Part shown: piece by piece, positions 60,690 to 64,000 of the stretch
Position numbering within the stretch: the stretch's first letter is position 1
How the letters are laid out: every line of letters starts with the position of its first letter
Assembly: GCF_947179165.1 (NCBI RefSeq)
Contig: NC_077247.1
Span: 8,767,001-8,831,000 of the forward strand
Direction of reading: 5' to 3'
Source of the DNA: Solanum dulcamara
Taxonomy: Eukaryota; Streptophyta; Magnoliopsida; Solanales; Solanaceae
DNA length: 64,000 nt
Translations under genes and position numbers: made by a program
The notes under the pieces: model-generated
Database searches by the model: none
What the model saw: the letters and a program-made list of their open reading frames with translations, nothing else
Told to the model about the DNA's origin: nothing

Positions 60690-61745
60690 TGTTGGTAGCG
60701 GAATTTTATTGAATTTAAATTCATAAATGATTCAGATTATATTAAAATCAAAATATATTAGTCAAAATAAATATTATGAATTAATATAATTGGATTAATT
60801 AATTAAGTCTAATAAATAATATAAAATTAATAGTCCAATTCCATTGGAATAGTCCATCAAATTGGGCTACAAGTGATGAGCTTACTTTGCCATCCTAGAG
60901 GTCCGAATTAGTAACATGTGTCAAAAGTTTTAGCATGCCAAGTCAAGTAAGGCCAGAAAAATCTTGCCCCAAGTCAAAATGACACAGTTCTATATCAAAC
61001 AATAATATACCCAATGAAATTCCACAAGTGAAATTTTTGGGATGGTAGAATATACACAACCCTTATCATTGCCCCGTGAAGGTAGAGATACTATTTCTGG
61101 AATACCCTCGGCTCAGATCATGCCTAAATCAAAGACCAAACAAAATTTATCATGTGTACAAATGAATATTTCGATCAATCAAATATCACTATGTCAACTT
61201 CAATCAGATTGGTCGAATATAGTTTTTCTTCATTATAACTATAAATAGAAAACTCATAATTCAACAAAAGGAGGCCAAATTCTAACAAGAAATTAGAGAG
61301 AACTCGTGGATCAAACACCGTAAATTTCTCTACAAGCTACAAGTTCAAGCACTCAAGCAATAAAGTTCAAATACAAGTCTAGATCAAGATCACAAGATTC
61401 AAGCTCAAAAGTTATTGGATTCAAGTACAAGTCAAGATCAAACCCAAAAGCCCTTGAATTCAAGTTCATCAAGATTAAAGATCAAATTCAAAAGCATTTG
61501 AATTCAAATGCAATTATAGATCAACTTCATCAATATGAAATTCAAGACCAAGCTTTAAATCCTAGACTTCAAGAACAAGTCCATCAAACTCAAGTTCAAT
61601 ATCCAAAGAACAAGAATTTATTTTTAAAAAGAAGAATTAGAGGATTTATGGAGATTGTAGCATCCATTAGATTTGAAATACTAAGATTATTGCGATATTT
61701 TTATGTCTTGGTTATTATTTTTTGAAGCAAATTTTATTGTCTACA
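60690..61745 (+). repeat. Probable solo LTR (about 1056 bp), unrelated to the others
   Basis: Starts TGTTGGTAGCGG and ends TTGTCTACA, with AATAT (60685-60689) before and AATGT (61746-61750) after: a possible 5-bp target duplication with one difference. It has a good TATA box (CTATAAATAG, 61239-61248) about half way, followed by a TCAAG-rich transcribed-type segment (61340-61620). The length and layout fit a solo LTR. Superfamily (Copia or Gypsy) cannot be told without internal sequence. A frame at 61498-61725 lies inside and is probably not a gene. Confidence 0.55.
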
Positions 61746-63053
61746 AATGTAATTCATTTATATTAATAGGTATGTTTAAAACACATTTGTTGATCTATTG
61801 AAAATCAGTTGATGCACTTGCCTTTAATATTTTAACCCTATGAAAATTACAATCTTTTTCACTAATGTGTCTCTGTCCAACTTGTTGAAAAATTTAGAAG
61901 ATCTTATTTTTGCTTCTTAGTCATTTCTTTTGTAATGTAAGCTATATGAATACCATAAGAATGTTTATCAGAAAAGAGAGATAAAGAGTAAGGACAAAGT
62001 GGTAAGCTATATGAATACCATAATAATGGTTTATAAATTGATTAATTTAATTTCTACTACTATTGCCATATTCAACGTCTAAAACATCTAATTCTTTCTG
62101 TAGTAAAACAACAAGAAGAAAATTTTAATGATTTGACTCTTAAATATGTCAAGTTTTATCATATGTTTAGAAAAGTTTTTCTTATCCACTTTGTTTATTT
62201 GAATAATTTAAAAGTTATTGTAATAGAAAAATATACATGATATGATATGAGAGAATTTAGAGGTTTCATTATAAACTTACATAAATTTGGTATAAATCAT
62301 TGTTTAGAACTTGTGTATATATTAAAAAATTTAATAGATAGTTGATTATAAATTCAGTTATTTTAATAATTTAGCTTAAAGTTATTATCTGAATTCTTAA
62401 AATTAAATTCGAATCAATCTTCAGCTCTACAAATTAATTAAAAATGTGATATCTATAGTATCTTCATTCATCGTCTCTATCATTATCATTGAACTACTGA
62501 GAAACAGTATGAGATTCGATTTCATAGAGTTCACTTTCCCTTCTCCAAATTTACCCGGTGAGCACAACGCTTGCTTAAGTAGGTGGTATCGATTTTAGAC
62601 AATTTGCTAAATTTCATCATGCAACAATCATCGTCTAACCAACATCTCTACTTTCTTTGCTCTAGTATAAGTTGAAATTCTCAAAATTGAGAGTAAAATA
62701 TAAGCAAAATGTTAGAGATTATTTTTTCTTCTATCTTATATTAACTATTGATCGCATCTATTATTGAACAATCTAATATATCCATTTTGTTATTTTTCTA
62801 GTTTGAACTTATTATGTTTATTGTTTTTCATTTTATTCTTTATTTTAGAGATATTTTTTTTGGGTAGAAAAGCATAATTTATATATATTAGATTGCGGAA
62901 AAAAGAAGGTCTATTGCCACCCATAATAGTGTCATTGTTACAAGTACGGACAAGTATGTGGCCATGTGACAAATTGATACATGAGTTAGTTTTTCTCAAA
63001 AAAATAATCCTGTCTGCCCAGACACGTTTTGAAGCAAACATTGGTGCGACTAC
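61746..63053. other. AT-rich gene-flanking DNA
   Basis: No gene recognised. A 21-bp direct repeat (GTAAGCTATATGAATACCATA) occurs at 61937 and 62002, 65 bp apart. The rest shows no TE domain or clear regulatory element. Confidence 0.6.
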
Positions 63054-63173
63054 CTAAATGATGGGATTCCCAAAATCACCATATCTAGCTCCTTCCTTGC
63101 TCAAGCTGTCCGCTATCCTGTTCTGCTCATATGCGTCACTGGTACTCTCATCAAATTCTGCATCAAGTATCTG
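63054..63173 (-). pseudogene. RNase H-like (RVT_3 type) C-terminal remnant
   Basis: A minus-strand frame of 39 codons ending in TAG reads ILDAEFDESTSDAYEQNRIA then DSLSKEGARYG. The EQNRIADSLSKEG stretch resembles the end of the RNase H-like domain found in plant non-LTR retrotransposons and related single-domain genes, where a (R)E-x-N-x-x-AD-x-L-(A/S)K block is typical. The upstream part of the domain is not visible, because the sequence just upstream (above 63173) does not continue it. It is most likely a LINE-derived fragment. The call rests on one motif in a short frame, so confidence is moderate. It lies about 680 bp upstream of the host gene ATG, on the opposite strand. Confidence 0.4.
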
Positions 63174-63465
63174 CACTCAAAAAAGATGTTTGCATATAAG
63201 GGGTTATCATAGAAAAATACATTAATGACTTCTATGGAATCAATGTAAGCATATTTTAGAGATATTATTATCTGTAAAATATGATACCTATATTAGTACT
63301 ACTAAAATATGATGTTAAATTTGATTTGATCAATGAAGACGCAAGTAACACAAGGTACTAACGTGTTAGCTTGTTGCTATACGAACTCCCCATTATGCCC
63401 TCTCTTCCTTCACCTATTTCCTCGTCCCCTTTCCATATACGTACAATATCATTACTACGGTCATT
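63174..63465 (+). promoter_or_regulatory. Presumed proximal promoter region of the HUA2-like gene
   Basis: Upstream region between the RNase H-like remnant and the (TC)12 tract. No unambiguous TATA box was identified. The boundary is inferred only from the position of the downstream pyrimidine tract and coding exon. Confidence 0.35.
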
Positions 63466-63489
63466 TCTCTCTCTCTCTCTCTCTCTCTC
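63466..63489 (+). repeat. (TC)12 microsatellite in the 5' region of the HUA2-like gene
   Basis: Twelve uninterrupted TC units, followed by more pyrimidine-rich sequence (ending near 63524). Such CT tracts are common near plant transcription starts and 5' UTRs, so this is probably core promoter or early 5' UTR (inference). Confidence 0.9.
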
Positions 63490-63526
63490 ATCCACCGCCA
63501 CACACAAACCCACTTTTTCTCTCTAA

Positions 63527-63643
63527 ATGCAAAATTCTAATGTAGAGAGCAGCAACTCTGTGTGCAACTCCGTCGATTCCGATGCCCCGCTCTCCGTCGA
63601 CAGCCCATTCTCCGCCGGCGAAGCTGACGTATCTTTCATCTGA
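63527..63643 (+). CDS. Upstream ORF, 38 codons, in the 5' leader of the HUA2-like gene
   Basis: ATG (63527-63529) to TGA (63641-63643) encodes a 38-residue peptide that is Ser- and Asp-rich (contains NSVDSDAPLSVDSPFSAGEA). Its second half is unusually GC-rich for this window, with C or G at most third codon positions, unlike the AT-rich surroundings. It ends 211 bp before the main ATG, and there is no other ATG between them. It could be a translated uORF that lowers or conditions translation of the main ORF, or coding sequence of an alternative first exon. Neither is shown by the sequence alone. I do not recognise the peptide. Confidence 0.4.
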   Translation: MQNSNVESSNSVCNSVDSDAPLSVDSPFSAGEADVSFI

Positions 63644-63854
63644 GTTCTAGGGTTTTTCATTCGCTCCACCAATTAGGAACACTTTTTTCAATATAATTCT
63701 GAAGACGAAGCAAGCATAGTTACAGAAACTCCATATCCCCAAGTATAGATAGGGTGTTCTATTTCCGGCTTTGTTTGTGATCGGAGGTAAACATACGCAA
63801 AGCATACCCTTTTGCGGGAGGGTAGTATATCTAGGGTTTTGATAGAATTAAGGC
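63644..63854 (+). other. 5' leader between uORF and main ATG
   Basis: No ATG occurs in this 211-bp stretch. TAGGGTTTT-type motifs at about 63649 and 63831 are common near plant gene starts. A leader intron is possible but cannot be shown from this sequence. Confidence 0.5.
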
Positions 63855-63965
63855 ATGGCTCCAGGTCGTAAACGTGGAGCTAAAGGAGTGAAGTCAATGA
63901 GCGAGTTGAGTCTGGGTGATCTTGTCCTTGCTAAGGTTAAAGGCTTCCCTGCTTGGCCTGCTAAG
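63855..63965 (+). CDS. HUA2-like: HUA2-like PWWP-domain protein, exon 1 (continues outside window)
   Basis: ATG at 63855 in context AAGGCATGG opens 37 codons: a short basic N-terminus (MAPGRKRGAKGVKSMSE), then LSLGDLVLAKVKGFPAWPAK, the start of a PWWP domain whose signature is GFPAWPA. The exon ends at AAG (63965), followed by GTAAAT, a good 5' splice donor in phase 0. This N-terminus is characteristic of HUA2/HULK proteins (ENHANCER OF AG-4 protein 2 and HUA2-LIKE 1-3), nuclear proteins of about 1400 residues in Arabidopsis that combine a PWWP domain with a CID-like domain and affect pre-mRNA processing, flowering time and floral identity. Which family member this is cannot be decided from 37 residues. 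It is the only host gene in the window. Confidence 0.85.
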
Positions 63966-64000
63966 GTAAATAAAACTCCAATGCTGATCAATTTGTTGGC
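63966..64000 (+). other. Start of intron 1 of the HUA2-like gene
   Basis: The sequence after the donor GTAAAT is AT-rich and no longer continues the PWWP domain, so intron 1 starts here and runs off the window. Confidence 0.75.

Noticed and set aside
61498..61725. 75-codon frame as a plant gene
   Set aside because: It lies within the TCAAG-rich part of the putative solo LTR and shows no domain.
63333..63545. 70-codon frame across the (TC)12 tract
   Set aside because: It depends on the microsatellite for its open frame and overlaps the presumed promoter and leader of the HUA2-like gene.

Overview
This is plant nuclear DNA, almost certainly from a Solanaceae species (tomato, potato or pepper type). 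That assignment is an inference from the style of the LTR retrotransposons and from the plant PWWP gene at the right edge; no search was run. About 60 kb is nested and decayed Ty3/gypsy chromovirus sequence. The start of one real host gene, a HUA2-like (HULK family) PWWP protein, lies at 63855 and runs off the right edge. I found no RNA genes, CRISPR arrays or intact transposon genes.

Left block (1-24220) is a stack of insertions. The base layer is element C (+), with gag, protease, RT and RNase H at 9225-12594 and integrase, chromodomain remnant and 3' LTR at 21756-24220. A family-D LTR (6279-9224) ends one base before the C gag ATG, and that LTR is itself cut by element A (+, 1-6278, 5' end outside the window). 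Element B (-, 12595-21750) sits inside the pol of C with a near-perfect 5-bp target-site duplication (TSD). A solo LTR (G, 19077-21414) sits inside the 5' LTR of B.

Middle block (24221-48750) starts with a family-E LTR on the minus strand (24221-26542). It is followed by an unclassified repeat, called F here, in several partial copies. One F copy carries an 18.9-kb family-D array with the order LTR - internal - LTR - internal - LTR (29270-48164) and a perfect TSD (TTGAT). The central LTR of the array carries a further solo LTR (35862-39163) with a perfect TSD (GTGGC).

Right block (48751-60360) is element E' (-) with a truncated 3' LTR, a complete set of degenerate gag-pol domains and a full 5' LTR. 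It is followed by another F copy and an LTR-like degenerate tract. The remaining 3.6 kb is AT-rich gene-flanking DNA with a probable solo LTR (60690-61745), a small RNase H-like remnant on the minus strand, a (TC)12 microsatellite, a 38-codon upstream ORF and exon 1 of the HUA2-like gene.

All gag-pol genes are dead. They carry many stops and frameshifts, and several lack catalytic residues, mostly through C-to-T or G-to-A type changes. The layout looks like old, methylated heterochromatin ending a few kb upstream of a euchromatic gene. I saw no evidence of a new enzymatic system. The most unusual structures are the tandem shared-LTR array, the paralogous empty sites that prove its insertion, and the family-specific motif clusters in the U3 regions.
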